64,000 bases of DNA from Muribaculaceae bacterium Isolate-104 (HZI) (GTDB lineage Bacteria > Bacteroidota > Bacteroidia > Bacteroidales > Muribaculaceae), in contig RIBJ01000037.1 of assembly GCA_003762715.1 (NCBI GenBank), positions 36,302-100,301 of the forward strand, given 5' to 3'. A program made the position numbers and the translations under genes. Positions 1-9,002 of the stretch are shown one piece after another. Position 1 is the first letter of the stretch; the number at the start of each line of letters is the position of its first letter. The notes under the pieces are model-generated. The model saw nothing but the letters and a program-made list of their open reading frames with translations, was not told where the DNA came from and made no database searches.

Positions 1-523
1 CCACACGCGGCACAAGTTGCCCGAGCTCGTTGACAGAGGAGTTGTATATGGTCTGTTTCTGACTGCCGGCAATGCCGTAGCTGTAATACAGACCCGCGTC
101 AATATTCCACCTCAGCCCCGTAAGAATGTTGAACCTGAAGGACATATACACCGGAATATTGGTATAGACATAGCGGTTGCGTATGAATATATTGCTCACG
201 GAAGTGATATTGTTTCCCACCGCCATGTTCAGCTTGTTGTGACCCACTACAAAATTAAGCTCCGTGCCCAGCCCGAGCCAGCCGCGCAGCCCGAACACCG
301 CGCCAGCGCCCACACCGTAGCCCGCGCCCGACGATGAGTTCATCTCTGTTATCTCGCTGAAAGCGCTGCCGTAGTTCTGTATAATGCCGGTGGTGCCTCC
401 GAGAATATGCACATCCGTTTCAACAAACCGTGACGGCGCGCCGTAGTCAACAAACTGCGCGTTAGCCACGAGTGGCAGCAATGTCACCGCCACCGCTGCA
501 ATAATCCTTGTCAAGCCTTTCAT
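1..523 (-). CDS. Outer membrane beta-barrel protein, 3' end outside window
   Basis: I translated this leftward frame by hand from the ATG at 523-521. It stays open for 174 codons and runs off the left edge, so the C-terminus is missing. It begins with a signal peptide of about 22 residues ending in VANAQ, followed by Gly/Tyr/Asn-rich alternating strands (GYGVGAGAVFGLRGWLGLG, VYTNIPVYMSFRFN) typical of small Bacteroidetes outer-membrane barrels of the PorT-like type. A good promoter lies 35 bases upstream. The function is unknown; the barrel assignment rests on pattern only. It is divergent from the YitT gene. Confidence 0.7.
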   Translation of the reverse strand, partial: MKGLTRIIAAVAVTLLPLVANAQFVDYGAPSRFVETDVHILGGTTGIIQNYGSAFSEITEMNSSSGAGYGVGAGAVFGLRGWLGLGTELNFVVGHNKLNMAVGNNITSVSNIFIRNRYVYTNIPVYMSFRFNILTGLRWNIDAGLYYSYGIAGSQKQTIYNSSVNELGQLVPRV

Positions 524-557
524 TTGCTATATCTTAATTTGTTGGTTGTTGGTCGCA

Positions 558-589
558 CAAATTTACGCTTAAACCGCCACCTGTGCAAG
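558..589 (-). promoter_or_regulatory. Bacteroidetes-type promoter for the left-edge barrel gene
   Basis: Read on the minus strand, the -7 box TAAATTTG (558-565) matches TAnnTTTG exactly. A -33-like CTTG lies about 20 bases upstream. The start codon follows 34 bases downstream. Confidence 0.5.
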
Positions 590-626
590 CAGAGCGCGCG
601 GTGTTGAAAAAATCGTCGAGATTTTT

Positions 627-657
627 TTTGAAACAACGCGGCATTGATTTAACTTTG
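627..657 (+). promoter_or_regulatory. Consensus Bacteroidetes promoter for the YitT gene
   Basis: TTTG (627-630), a 19-base spacer and TAACTTTG (650-657) give a full match to the sigma-ABfr type consensus. The downstream ATG is at 711. Confidence 0.75.
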
Positions 658-710
658 CCCGCGAAAAAAACGAGGCTGCGACAGTAGCGTACCATAACCT
701 TAATATCGTC

Positions 711-1715
711 ATGCAAATTTCACGAGCAAAACTCTGGGTGTCTGCCAGAGACTACCTCTTCATTGTGATAGGGCTTATGCTCTATGCGTTCGGATTCACC
801 GCATTCGTGCTGCCGCAGAAAGTTGTGATGGGCGGCATGGCGGGTCTCGGGTCCGTAGTGTATTTCGGCACCCAGCGCCTTGTCGAAAACGGATCTTTCC
901 CCTGGGCTATTCCTGTCGGAGTAACCATGTATGTGGTAAACTTCATTCTGCTGGTAATAGCATTTCGCATTGTGGCGCGCACATTTGTGATACGCACCTT
1001 GTTTGGCATGACAGTGCTGTCAGTGTTTATCTACATCTTCCAGCCGCTGTTCGGCAGCCTTAACATACTGCCCGACGACCATTTGCTCAACCTGATACTC
1101 GGCTCGGCTCTGATGGGCATCGGCATCGGCACCGTGTTTATCCACAACGGCTCGTCGGGCGGCACCGACATTGTGGCGGCGATGATAAACAAGGTGAGCA
1201 ATGTAACCGTAGGCAGAACCATGATGATATGCGACTGCTTTATTGTCGGCTCGGCATTCTTTGTGCTCGGCTACTCGCTCGGCGAGATTGTCTACGGTCT
1301 GCTCGTGACCGTGCTCACCGGCTATATGTGCGACCTTGTCATAAACAGCGACCGACAGGCGGTGCAGTTCACCATATTTTCTAAAAAATGGGAAGAGATT
1401 GCCAATGCGGTCAATGTAGAGGCAAACCGCGGATGCACCGCATTCAGTGGCATGGGCTGCTATTCGCGGCAGGAAGTGAAAATGCTCCTTGTAATGTGTC
1501 GCCGCATAGAAGCCGTGACCATATACCGTATCATAAAAAGCATTGACGAGGAGGCTTTCATCACCCAGACTAATGTAAACGGAGTGTACGGACGCGGCTT
1601 TGACCAGATAAAGGTAAAACGCAAACGCAAGGCTGCCGCCGCGCCGATATCCTATGCGCAGACCGCCGGAAGTGCTGAAAGGCTTCCGGAAGAAGCATCT
1701 GCCACCAAATCATAG
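711..1715 (+). CDS. YitT family membrane protein (DUF161 + DUF2179)
   Basis: This 334-residue integral membrane protein has about five hydrophobic segments between residues 14 and 210, with the family's glycine-rich motif GSSGGTDIVA near residue 147. A soluble DUF2179 domain follows at about 215-300. The charged, alanine-rich tail after about residue 305 (KVKRKRK...) is not part of the usual domain. YitT proteins are widespread inner-membrane proteins with no firm biochemical role. The ATG at 711 is preceded by a consensus promoter and no other start is plausible. The gene is monocistronic and faces hpf/xerC across a shared terminator hairpin. Confidence 0.9.
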   Translation: MQISRAKLWVSARDYLFIVIGLMLYAFGFTAFVLPQKVVMGGMAGLGSVVYFGTQRLVENGSFPWAIPVGVTMYVVNFILLVIAFRIVARTFVIRTLFGMTVLSVFIYIFQPLFGSLNILPDDHLLNLILGSALMGIGIGTVFIHNGSSGGTDIVAAMINKVSNVTVGRTMMICDCFIVGSAFFVLGYSLGEIVYGLLVTVLTGYMCDLVINSDRQAVQFTIFSKKWEEIANAVNVEANRGCTAFSGMGCYSRQEVKMLLVMCRRIEAVTIYRIIKSIDEEAFITQTNVNGVYGRGFDQIKVKRKRKAAAAPISYAQTAGSAERLPEEASATKS

Positions 1716-1741
1716 GCAGACATACACTACCGGATAAAAAA

Positions 1742-1780
1742 ACGGGACGCATCTCTATGATTTGCGTCCCGTCTGTTTTA
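1742..1780. terminator. Bidirectional rho-independent terminator between YitT and hpf
   Basis: ACGGGACGCA (1742-1751) pairs perfectly with TGCGTCCCGT (1763-1772) over an 11-base loop. It has T-rich sequence on the plus side (CTGTTTTA) and an A-run on the left that gives T's for minus-strand transcripts. It lies between convergent genes. Confidence 0.8.
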
Positions 1781-1809
1781 TCTGTCCGGCTCAGCAGCCG
1801 GCACCCGGT

Positions 1810-2103
1810 TTACTTTTTCGCCTTTTTCTTTTCAAGCTGGCGCTCAAGAGCTTCAAGGCACAGGTCTACAGCTTCCTCAAACGAGTCGGCCACTTTGGTT
1901 GCAACCATATCCTCCTGCTGAGGCACCACAAGTTTTATCACAGCCTCCTTGTTCATAGAAGTTTCCGGCTTTACAACCTTAAGGATGACTTCTGTTGTGG
2001 TAATATCCGGATAATGGCGCTGGATACGCTCCGCTTTCTTGTTGATGAACGCTGTCAGTTTTTCGGCGATGTCGAAATGGATGGCTTGAATTCTTACTTC
2101 CAT
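1810..2103 (-). CDS. hpf: Ribosome hibernation promoting factor HPF/RaiA family
   Basis: This 97-residue short-type HPF starts MEVRIQAIHFDIAEKLTAFI and has the family's beta-alpha-beta-beta-beta-alpha layout, with a basic C-terminal helix (LEKKKAKK). It binds the 30S decoding region and silences or stabilises ribosomes in slow growth. Its ATG lies two bases after the stop of the upstream recombinase gene. The sequence GGAGGTTAATT in front is one of the few good Shine-Dalgarno-like sites here, so translation is probably coupled. The short form lacks the C-terminal dimerisation domain of long HPFs. Confidence 0.92.
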   Translation of the reverse strand: MEVRIQAIHFDIAEKLTAFINKKAERIQRHYPDITTTEVILKVVKPETSMNKEAVIKLVVPQQEDMVATKVADSFEEAVDLCLEALERQLEKKKAKK

Positions 2104-2105
2104 AA

Positions 2106-3002
2106 TTAACCTCCTTTTTTTGTGGCACGCGGGTGTGCCTGTTGATAATTTTGTTGAAGATCTCTATATGAGATGTGGGTATAAATCTGTGTTGTGGAGA
2201 GAGAGGAGTGTCCGAGGAGCTGCTGCACGGCTGTAAGCCCGGCTCCGTTGTTGAGCATGTCTGTGGCAAACGAATGGCGCAGCACATGCGGGCTAAGCCG
2301 CGCTGCATGGGCTGTGCCGCCGAGCGCTCCGTGAACCACATTGTACACCAGCTTTCTGTAAAGCGGCTCGCCTGTGACCCGGAGAAAAAACTCCGGCGCG
2401 CGCACCGCTATGAGTTCATTGCGCATTTGCCGGTATCTGTCTATCATCTGTGCCAATTCTGCTCCGAAAGGTATTATTCTTTCCTTATTACGCTTGCCGA
2501 GCACTTTTAGTTCACCGCCACGGGTGTCTACCGCGGTATCAAGAAGACCGGTCAGCTCCGAGCAGCGCATCCCTGTCGTGTACAGCATCGTCACTATCAG
2601 CCTGTCGCGCACCGCCTCGTAGTCATCCTCGTCGATGCGGCTGTCAATAACGGCATTTGTCTCTTCGGGGCGCACAAATACCGGCAACGGCTTGGCAAGC
2701 CTTGGCAGTGTCAGCTCCGAAGCGGGGTTCTGCGACACAACGCCCGAGCGCTGAAGGTAGCGGTAAAAGGCGCGCAGTGTCTGCACCTTGCGCCTCACCG
2801 TGGTTTGCCCGGCTCCGCTTCTTGCCACTGAAAGAATCCATTTGCGCAAATCGCCCACAGAGTAGCTTTGTGGCGTAAACTCAAGCCTGCCGCCTCCGGT
2901 AGCGAATTCTATCCACTGGTCCAGGTCTCTGCGATACGCGGCTATGGTGTTTGCCGAACTGTTGAGCTCGCATTGCATGTATGTCAGAAATGCGTCCTTC
3001 AT
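2106..3002 (-). CDS. xerC: Tyrosine recombinase XerC/XerD family
   Basis: This 298-residue site-specific recombinase has an N-terminal SAM-like core-binding domain (about 1-90) and a catalytic domain with the complete set of active-site residues: R146, K170, H239, R242 (HxLRH), H265 and nucleophile Y274. Length and motifs fit Xer proteins that resolve chromosome dimers at dif, rather than an integrase of a mobile element. No att sites or mobile genes surround it. It is followed directly by hpf, an arrangement I associate with Bacteroidales. A weak promoter, TTTG-N20-TAACTTCG, is at 3022-3053. Choosing XerC over XerD is a guess from context. Confidence 0.85.
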   Translation of the reverse strand: MKDAFLTYMQCELNSSANTIAAYRRDLDQWIEFATGGGRLEFTPQSYSVGDLRKWILSVARSGAGQTTVRRKVQTLRAFYRYLQRSGVVSQNPASELTLPRLAKPLPVFVRPEETNAVIDSRIDEDDYEAVRDRLIVTMLYTTGMRCSELTGLLDTAVDTRGGELKVLGKRNKERIIPFGAELAQMIDRYRQMRNELIAVRAPEFFLRVTGEPLYRKLVYNVVHGALGGTAHAARLSPHVLRHSFATDMLNNGAGLTAVQQLLGHSSLSTTQIYTHISYRDLQQNYQQAHPRATKKGG

Positions 3003-3074
3003 AATTCGTTTCCTTCGTTTACGAAGTTAACACTTTTATAAAACAATTGCAAATCCGTCAGCAAAAAAATCATA

Positions 3075-3112
3075 GAAAAAAATGCCCCCGGTATCACACA
3101 GACACCGGGAGC
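3075..3112 (-). terminator. Terminator after aspD
   Basis: On the minus strand CCCGGT (3109-3104) pairs with ACCGGG (3092-3087) over an 11-base loop. A T-run follows (TTTTTTTC). The hairpin lies 20 bases past the aspD stop. Confidence 0.7.
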
Positions 3113-3132
3113 GGTTACGATTTCTCACACAA

Positions 3133-4773
3133 TCAGCCTTTTCGCGATTCAAGGAATCGTTCGTGGTACTCGTCAAGAATCTTGCGTATCGCAGTTCCTA
3201 TCTTCAGGTATGCATCATCGTCAAGGTTAGCCAGCGAAGCCCTCACAGACCACGCGGGGCCGTCGAATCCGTCGCCGTTGAGGAGCACTATGGAGGTTTC
3301 TGTGGCAAGCCTCAGCACAAAGTCAAGAGGCAGGTAGTTGTCTTCAAGATACTTTGCAAATTCTTCGCCATAGAATTTCTTCGCCCACACCATCATGTCA
3401 ATCTCGCTGTAATATCCGGCACGGTTAGGGTCGGGCAGCAATTTGAAGCCGGTTGTGCTCCAGAGATTGTTAAGACGGTGCTTGACCATGGAAATCAATG
3501 GCAGCTGAATGTCATTTCTGTGCAGATAGGCAAATGCGGCAAACAGCGACATCTGTATCTGCTGAGGGGTAGACAGTCCCGCTGTGTGGTTTAGCGCCAC
3601 AAGGCGGCTGTCGGCGACCAAACGGTCTATGAATTTGAGCTTTCGCGGGGTGAGGGTGAGCGAGCTGTAACGCTTGTCAAGCGCTTTTTTCTCGGCGGGC
3701 GTGAGTTTTGACAGCAGCCTGTCAAACACATTGTCGGGGCGCAGTGCCATTGCCGCCACCCTCCAGCCGGTAGCACCGAAATATTTTGAAAACGAATATA
3801 GACATATAGTGTTGTACGGCAGCACATACATGAGCGATTTGAACCCTTCTATAAATGTGCCGTACACATCATCAGTTATAATCATCAGGTCGGGATTGTC
3901 CTTCTTGACCACATCGACAATACGCGCCAGCACATCCGAAGCAAGACACACACTCGGCGGATTGGAGGGGTTGGTGATGCACACTGCCTTTATCGAGGGG
4001 TCGCGCAGCTTGTCTATCTCTTCGTCAGTGTACTGCCAGTCATGGTAGCCGCTGTGCTCCACTTTGTTGGCGCTTACGGTAACAATCTCCAGTCCGAAAT
4101 CCTCCAGTTCCGGAATCTCCAGATATGGGGTGAAGCAAGGGGTGAGCAGTGCAATCTTGTCGCCTTTCTTCAAGAGGTAGTTAGCCTTGAGGGTGTTGAA
4201 CATATAGCACATTCCGGCTGTGCTGCCCTCGGTGGCAAACAGGTCATAGTCAGTGGTGTCGTCACCGCCGCCCATTGCCCAGCGCAGATACTCGCGCACT
4301 ATTATCTCGGTGTATTTAAGTATTCGGGGCGGAGTGGGGTATTCGTCGCCTATTATACCGTCAACCAGCTCAAACACAAAATCGTCGGGGTCTGCCTTCA
4401 AATCCTCTGTAACATGGGTGTAGAAGTGCCGCAGCACTTTTGCTCCCAGCTCAGCCTCATGTTCTTTCAGAAACTCCAGAAAGCGGGCGGCAATTCCGTC
4501 CTGGGAAGGTATTGATACTATGCCCCAGTCGGGGTCGTAGGGTCTGCGGTCAGCCTCCTCCATGGCAAACTCACCGAGCAGAAAGAATGCCTTTCGCGGA
4601 TAGCTGAGCACCCAGTTGGGGTTTCCTCGCCCGGCGTTGAGCAGCGTCGCGGTGGAGCGTCGCGCTTTTTTCTCTGCCAGCGATATAAGAGTGCCTTTGA
4701 TTTCAAAAGGGCTCATCTGGGAAAGTTTTTCCTGGAACTCCCTGTTTTCAGTTTTTTTGTTTATCTCGCTCAT
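3133..4773 (-). CDS. aspD: Aspartate 4-decarboxylase / aspartate aminotransferase (PLP-dependent)
   Basis: This 546-residue fold-type-I PLP enzyme has the length of the bifunctional aspartate aminotransferase/beta-decarboxylase family. Visible motifs are TNPSNPPS around N268, the PLP-ring Asp in DDVYG (residue 301), the Schiff-base lysine K330 in SFSKYFGATGWR, and a long N-terminal extension that ordinary aminotransferases lack. It converts L-aspartate to L-alanine and CO2 in the cytoplasm. It lies 24 bases downstream of the aspartate:alanine exchanger gene, the known partner in an electrogenic cycle, which makes the assignment firm. The gene ends at a hairpin terminator. Confidence 0.93.
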   Translation of the reverse strand: MSEINKKTENREFQEKLSQMSPFEIKGTLISLAEKKARRSTATLLNAGRGNPNWVLSYPRKAFFLLGEFAMEEADRRPYDPDWGIVSIPSQDGIAARFLEFLKEHEAELGAKVLRHFYTHVTEDLKADPDDFVFELVDGIIGDEYPTPPRILKYTEIIVREYLRWAMGGGDDTTDYDLFATEGSTAGMCYMFNTLKANYLLKKGDKIALLTPCFTPYLEIPELEDFGLEIVTVSANKVEHSGYHDWQYTDEEIDKLRDPSIKAVCITNPSNPPSVCLASDVLARIVDVVKKDNPDLMIITDDVYGTFIEGFKSLMYVLPYNTICLYSFSKYFGATGWRVAAMALRPDNVFDRLLSKLTPAEKKALDKRYSSLTLTPRKLKFIDRLVADSRLVALNHTAGLSTPQQIQMSLFAAFAYLHRNDIQLPLISMVKHRLNNLWSTTGFKLLPDPNRAGYYSEIDMMVWAKKFYGEEFAKYLEDNYLPLDFVLRLATETSIVLLNGDGFDGPAWSVRASLANLDDDAYLKIGTAIRKILDEYHERFLESRKG

Positions 4774-4797
4774 ATTATTGGTATTTTACAGTTATTG

Positions 4798-6498
4798 TCA
4801 TGCGTTCATAAGCACTATCACTACACCCATGAGTATCAGCATGGTATTGCCGACAGCGTAGGTAACGGTATAGCCCATAGCCGGAATCGAACTCTCTATT
4901 GCATCCTGAACGGCGCCGAGGGTTGCGGTGGTTGTTCTTCCGCCTGCCACACAGCCGAGATTTACAGCCGGGCGGAATTTAAACACCTTGTTGCCGAGGA
5001 ATATGCCTATCAGCAGCGGCAGCGATGTCGACACAACTCCGATGAAAAACACCACAAACCCTACCTGCTGCAGTCCTTTGACAAATGTCGGTCCTGCGGT
5101 GATGCCGATAACGGCTATGAACATGTTAAGTCCGAGGTTGTTCATCATCCACACCGCCGGCTCGGGAATACGCCCGAATGTGGGGTGTTTTGAACGCAGC
5201 CACCCGAACACAAGTCCGGAAATCAGAGCGCCTCCGCTGGTTGACAGACTTATCGGTATGCCTCCTGCATGTATTGTGAGCACGCCTATTATACAACCGA
5301 GAAATATGCCGAGCCCTACAGTGATTACATCGGTGGAATTGCTGGGCTTGTCAACATAACCGATTTTCGGCCCCGCCTCATTGACTTCCCGCTCAAGACC
5401 TATTATAGTGAGAATATCTCCTGCCTGAAGCCGGGTCCGGGCAAATACCGGTATGTTTACATTTGCACGGACAATACTCTTTATAGATATGCCGTACATG
5501 AATTTTTTTGTCCGTAATTCATCGACAGTCATGCCTGCCACAGTTTTTTTGGCAACCATTACCTGAATCTGTTCGGCAGGGAAGTTCAGCAAATCCGCGT
5601 CATTGACTTCATCACCAATCCACCTTTCATCGTCAATAATGAACTCGCGGCGTCCGGACAACACAATTTCGTCGCCTTTTGAAATCCGTATGTCCGGCGA
5701 AATCTCGCACACAGTTCCCTGTTTTCTCACTCTCTCCACAAACAGGCGTCTGCCCTGCTTTTCGAGATAATCCTCTATTTCGGGTATGGAGCGTTCTGTG
5801 TCGAAAAACTCGTTCTCAGCCTTATAGGCTCTGAAAGCCACGGGACGGTTGGCAAGAATATATGCGGGGTCGGATGTTATACTGCTTGTATTCATCTCTT
5901 TTTCAAGCTCGCGGGTGTCAGCCTTCACTTTTTCAAGACCGCCGAGCATTTTCGGACCCACCCAGCTTACAAGCCACGCCGACCCTATGGTGCCGTACAC
6001 ATAGCACACCGCATAAGTCACGGGAATGATGTTTATCCACTCCTGCTTCTGAGCCGCCGAGACTGAAAGCGAGCCGATTGTGTCAATACCGGCGCCCATT
6101 GCCGCCGATATTGTCTGCGCTCCGGCAAACACGCCAAGCGCCTCGCCGACATTATAGCCCATTACCTTGCAGGCGCCCCAGGTACACAGCAGACAGAGCA
6201 CGCACAGCAGCGCCGCGAAGCCCACCTGCTTGAGCCCCTCGCCCTTGAGCGACCTGAAAAACTGCGGCCCCACACTGTAGCCTATGGCAAACAGAAACAG
6301 CAGGAAAAACACATCCTTGACAGGTCCGGGGATCTGGATATCCATCTGCCCCACAAGCACTCCCACAAGGAGTACTGACGTTACAGTGCCAAGAGAAAAA
6401 CCTTTGAACTTCAGTTGTCCGAAATAAAAGCCAAGCCCTATTGTCAGGAAAATAGGTATGGCGGGGTTATTGCGGAACGTTTCTATAATCCAGTCCAT
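4798..6498 (-). CDS. aspT: Aspartate:alanine antiporter (AAE transporter family)
   Basis: This 566-residue membrane protein has two halves of five or more hydrophobic helices flanking a hydrophilic centre with two RCK_C/TrkA_C-like segments (roughly residues 200-365), as in the aspartate:alanine exchanger family. The open frame extends 12 codons upstream, but I start at the ATG at 6498 ([11 protein letters not shown]), which fits the family start. It exchanges external aspartate for alanine made by AspD; the decarboxylation consumes a proton, so the pair can generate proton-motive force. The overlap-free spacing of 24 bases to aspD suggests one transcript. Confidence 0.92.
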   Translation of the reverse strand: MDWIIETFRNNPAIPIFLTIGLGFYFGQLKFKGFSLGTVTSVLLVGVLVGQMDIQIPGPVKDVFFLLFLFAIGYSVGPQFFRSLKGEGLKQVGFAALLCVLCLLCTWGACKVMGYNVGEALGVFAGAQTISAAMGAGIDTIGSLSVSAAQKQEWINIIPVTYAVCYVYGTIGSAWLVSWVGPKMLGGLEKVKADTRELEKEMNTSSITSDPAYILANRPVAFRAYKAENEFFDTERSIPEIEDYLEKQGRRLFVERVRKQGTVCEISPDIRISKGDEIVLSGRREFIIDDERWIGDEVNDADLLNFPAEQIQVMVAKKTVAGMTVDELRTKKFMYGISIKSIVRANVNIPVFARTRLQAGDILTIIGLEREVNEAGPKIGYVDKPSNSTDVITVGLGIFLGCIIGVLTIHAGGIPISLSTSGGALISGLVFGWLRSKHPTFGRIPEPAVWMMNNLGLNMFIAVIGITAGPTFVKGLQQVGFVVFFIGVVSTSLPLLIGIFLGNKVFKFRPAVNLGCVAGGRTTTATLGAVQDAIESSIPAMGYTVTYAVGNTMLILMGVVIVLMNA

Positions 6499-6567
6499 AA
6501 AACAATGACAGTTGAAAGTTATAAATATAACCATTCAACGCCATCGCGCCTCTTATTGTTCCCCTTT

Positions 6568-7431
6568 CTAATGACAAAATATGCAAAACAGTATGCTGTA
6601 CAGCAGCATAGCCACCGCTGTCATGCCGAGCAACGGAGTCAGCGCCCTGCCCTTGCGGCGGCGCATTGCAGCCGCTATGCCGCACAGCGCCACAGCAAAC
6701 ACCACCGGCACCCACCACACTCCGGCTTGCCGCCACTGCCCGAACATCAGCGCCATTGCAGCAAGCGACAAGGCTGCATACAGCCACGGCATCAGTCGCG
6801 CCCCTGCTTTCACCGCGAGAGTGCGCTTGCCGGCGGCACGGTCGTCGTCGGCATCGCGGTAATTGTTCACTATAAGGACATTCGCGCCGAGCAGACCTAA
6901 AGCCAGCGACCCCGCCGCACACGCGCCGCCCCATTCGCCGCTGCCAAGCCAGCATGTGAAATTGACAGGCACTATTCCGAAAAAAAGTATCACCGCCACC
7001 TCGCCAAGCCCGTGGTGAGACAAAGGATAGGGCCCGGTACTGTAGGCGAGCGCGCCGGCTGCCACGGCAATGCCGACAGCCACCAGCCACCAGGGACCGT
7101 AAAACAGCAGGCACAGCCCGGCGACACATGCCATAGCCAGTGTAATGTATGTGGCGGCAAGCATAGCGCCCGGCGTTATGTCGCCCTCGGTCACTCCGCG
7201 CCTCGGACCCTCGCGCCCCGCCTTGTCGAGCCCGTTGCGGAAATCATAATACTCGTTTGCGAAATTGGATGCTATCTGGGCAAAAAGAGCCACCATGAAG
7301 CATAGCGCTATAGCCGCCGGGCGCACTGTGCCGTACAGACCGGCGTAACCCCAGCCAAGCACAACCCCTGCCAGCGACACCGGAAGTGTACGCAGCCTCA
7401 TAGCCTCCACCCAGCACTTTATCTTTGACAT
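6568..7431 (-). CDS. menA: 1,4-dihydroxy-2-naphthoate polyprenyltransferase
   Basis: This 287-residue UbiA-superfamily membrane enzyme attaches a polyprenyl chain to dihydroxynaphthoate in menaquinone synthesis. The first Asp-rich motif is NFANEYYDFRNGLD at residues 56-69. The second is DADDDRAAGKRTLAV near 193. Eight or nine hydrophobic helices lie between and after them. It is the third gene of a tight leftward run (yciO-like, DUF4435 ATPase, menA; 16 bases after the ATPase stop). No other men genes are in the window. Confidence 0.92.
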   Translation of the reverse strand: MSKIKCWVEAMRLRTLPVSLAGVVLGWGYAGLYGTVRPAAIALCFMVALFAQIASNFANEYYDFRNGLDKAGREGPRRGVTEGDITPGAMLAATYITLAMACVAGLCLLFYGPWWLVAVGIAVAAGALAYSTGPYPLSHHGLGEVAVILFFGIVPVNFTCWLGSGEWGGACAAGSLALGLLGANVLIVNNYRDADDDRAAGKRTLAVKAGARLMPWLYAALSLAAMALMFGQWRQAGVWWVPVVFAVALCGIAAAMRRRKGRALTPLLGMTAVAMLLYSILFCIFCH

Positions 7432-7447
7432 ATCGGATTATATCGGT

Positions 7448-8998
7448 TTACACTTTGAGTCCGAAACAGTTTCTGACCGCCTGCGCTATACGGCTTGCCT
7501 GACCGGTGCCGCCGCGCAGTATCGAGATTACACACCTCACATACTCGTCCTTATTGCGGAGACCGCACAAAGCCGCCACATTACTGCCCGAAATCATGGA
7601 CTTCTGGTTGTACACTCTCAGCACGCTCGCATAGTCGTCGCGCTCCACATATTTGCGAAACTCCCTGCAAAAACTTTCATAAAGCCCGCGCGGATTTATC
7701 TCCGTGGCAAGCGATTTTATGTGCTGTTCAAGCATGTTTATGTTGTTGAAACGCCCGTCAATGCGGTACTCTACTGTGCGTTTGACCCTGTGGCGGGTGT
7801 GAAGCAGCGCCTGCTGGCGCAAATCATGCCTGAACTGGGCTATCACCGAGCGTTTCACCTTTTCAAACACCCGGTTTTCATCCTTGCCACGCGTTTTTGC
7901 CACCGCCTTTATCACCTCTTCGAGCATCATGATGTTTTCTATCTCCGCAACTTCCGGCACCATGATTTTTTTGCCGCGCAGGTACTCGACCTCGTGCGCG
8001 TCGCGGCGGTCCCTGTCCACTATTCCGAAAGAATCCATGTGATGAAAGGCGCTCAGGTCGTTAAACGCCCGCGTGGCCTCTATGACCTTGTTGCAGCTGC
8101 CGAGCGATTTGACAGTGTACTCCCTGAACACAAGCGGATACAGCTTCGCGTCAATGGAATTTACTCCGTCGCCCTCTATAAACAGCACCGGCTTTCTGGC
8201 GCCGATTATCGCCATGTATATCTCGTCGGACATACCCTCCTGCGGCGGGAGGATGTCATACTCCCATGTCACCGAGGCGGCGTCGTAGTCACGCACCCAC
8301 ACAACGATTCCGTCGCCGCGCGACGAGGCAAACTCAAGGTCGTGGGTGGTGTACACATATGTGCAGTCAGGTCTGAGCTGCTCAACCTTGTTCCACAACG
8401 CCTGCATTATAGACGGGTGCATGAACATTTCAGGGCTGTCGATAAACACAACTCCGTTTTGTGGAGCGTACAGAACCCCGGCGAGGTAATATATCGCAGC
8501 CCGTTCGCCATCGCTGAGCTTCAAGGCACTGTAGCTGCGCGAATCGGTGCCCCTGCTGAACAGGAATTTACCGCTCTCGACAAGAATATTGCTCTCCGGA
8601 AACAGCTCTTTCCACGCCCCGGCAAGAACATCCAGTTTCGTTCCCGGCAACTTTGCCCCTGAATCTCCTCCACGGCTCATCTTATAGTTTATAAGGGTTG
8701 CCATTTCGTCATGCATCAGCAGGGCAAACAGTTTGTCTATTTCAGACGATGCCTGCGGTTTGAACGCCGTCATGCCGTATGCCTCCTCGAACAGGCGGCT
8801 CACAGGCGACCCGTCGCCATTGCCGTAAAGACCCTGCAGAGCCGACAGACGGTATGACTTGTCGCCGAGCTCTTCATAGAGCTTCGCAGTGAAACGGCTC
8901 TTTCCCGATCCGTTCGCACCTATTATAATAAGGCGACCGTGATTGTCATCGATTTCTGTCGCCTCACCGTTTTTTCGCGGAGGTAATGTTATAACCAT
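7448..8998 (-). CDS. AAA/ABC-type ATPase with DUF4435 domain
   Basis: This 516-residue protein has an ABC/SMC-like ATPase fold. The Walker A is GANGSGKS at residues 27-34, a signature-like LSDGERAA lies near 182, the Walker B VVFIDSPEMF near 203, and a switch-like TTHDLEF near 225. The second half begins with PVLFIEGDG near residue 275, followed by the DUF4435 region. This resembles the way OLD-family proteins join an ATPase to a TOPRIM-like nuclease module (IEGDG ... VDRDRRD), but I cannot confirm a functional nuclease site. It is four bases from the upstream yciO-like gene and 16 from menA. The biological role is unknown; DUF4435 ATPases are often seen near defence genes, yet here the neighbours are housekeeping. 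Confidence 0.8.
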   Translation of the reverse strand: MVITLPPRKNGEATEIDDNHGRLIIIGANGSGKSRFTAKLYEELGDKSYRLSALQGLYGNGDGSPVSRLFEEAYGMTAFKPQASSEIDKLFALLMHDEMATLINYKMSRGGDSGAKLPGTKLDVLAGAWKELFPESNILVESGKFLFSRGTDSRSYSALKLSDGERAAIYYLAGVLYAPQNGVVFIDSPEMFMHPSIMQALWNKVEQLRPDCTYVYTTHDLEFASSRGDGIVVWVRDYDAASVTWEYDILPPQEGMSDEIYMAIIGARKPVLFIEGDGVNSIDAKLYPLVFREYTVKSLGSCNKVIEATRAFNDLSAFHHMDSFGIVDRDRRDAHEVEYLRGKKIMVPEVAEIENIMMLEEVIKAVAKTRGKDENRVFEKVKRSVIAQFRHDLRQQALLHTRHRVKRTVEYRIDGRFNNINMLEQHIKSLATEINPRGLYESFCREFRKYVERDDYASVLRVYNQKSMISGSNVAALCGLRNKDEYVRCVISILRGGTGQASRIAQAVRNCFGLKV

Positions 8999-9002
8999 AA
9001 TC

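Noticed and set aside
2106..3002. Tyrosine recombinase as an integrase of a mobile element
   Set aside because: Length, full Xer-type motif set and the hpf neighbour fit a chromosomal Xer protein. There is no tRNA, att repeat or cargo.
7721..8662. 313-codon plus-strand open frame
   Set aside because: Shadow of the DUF4435 ATPase gene, which has intact Walker motifs on the other strand.
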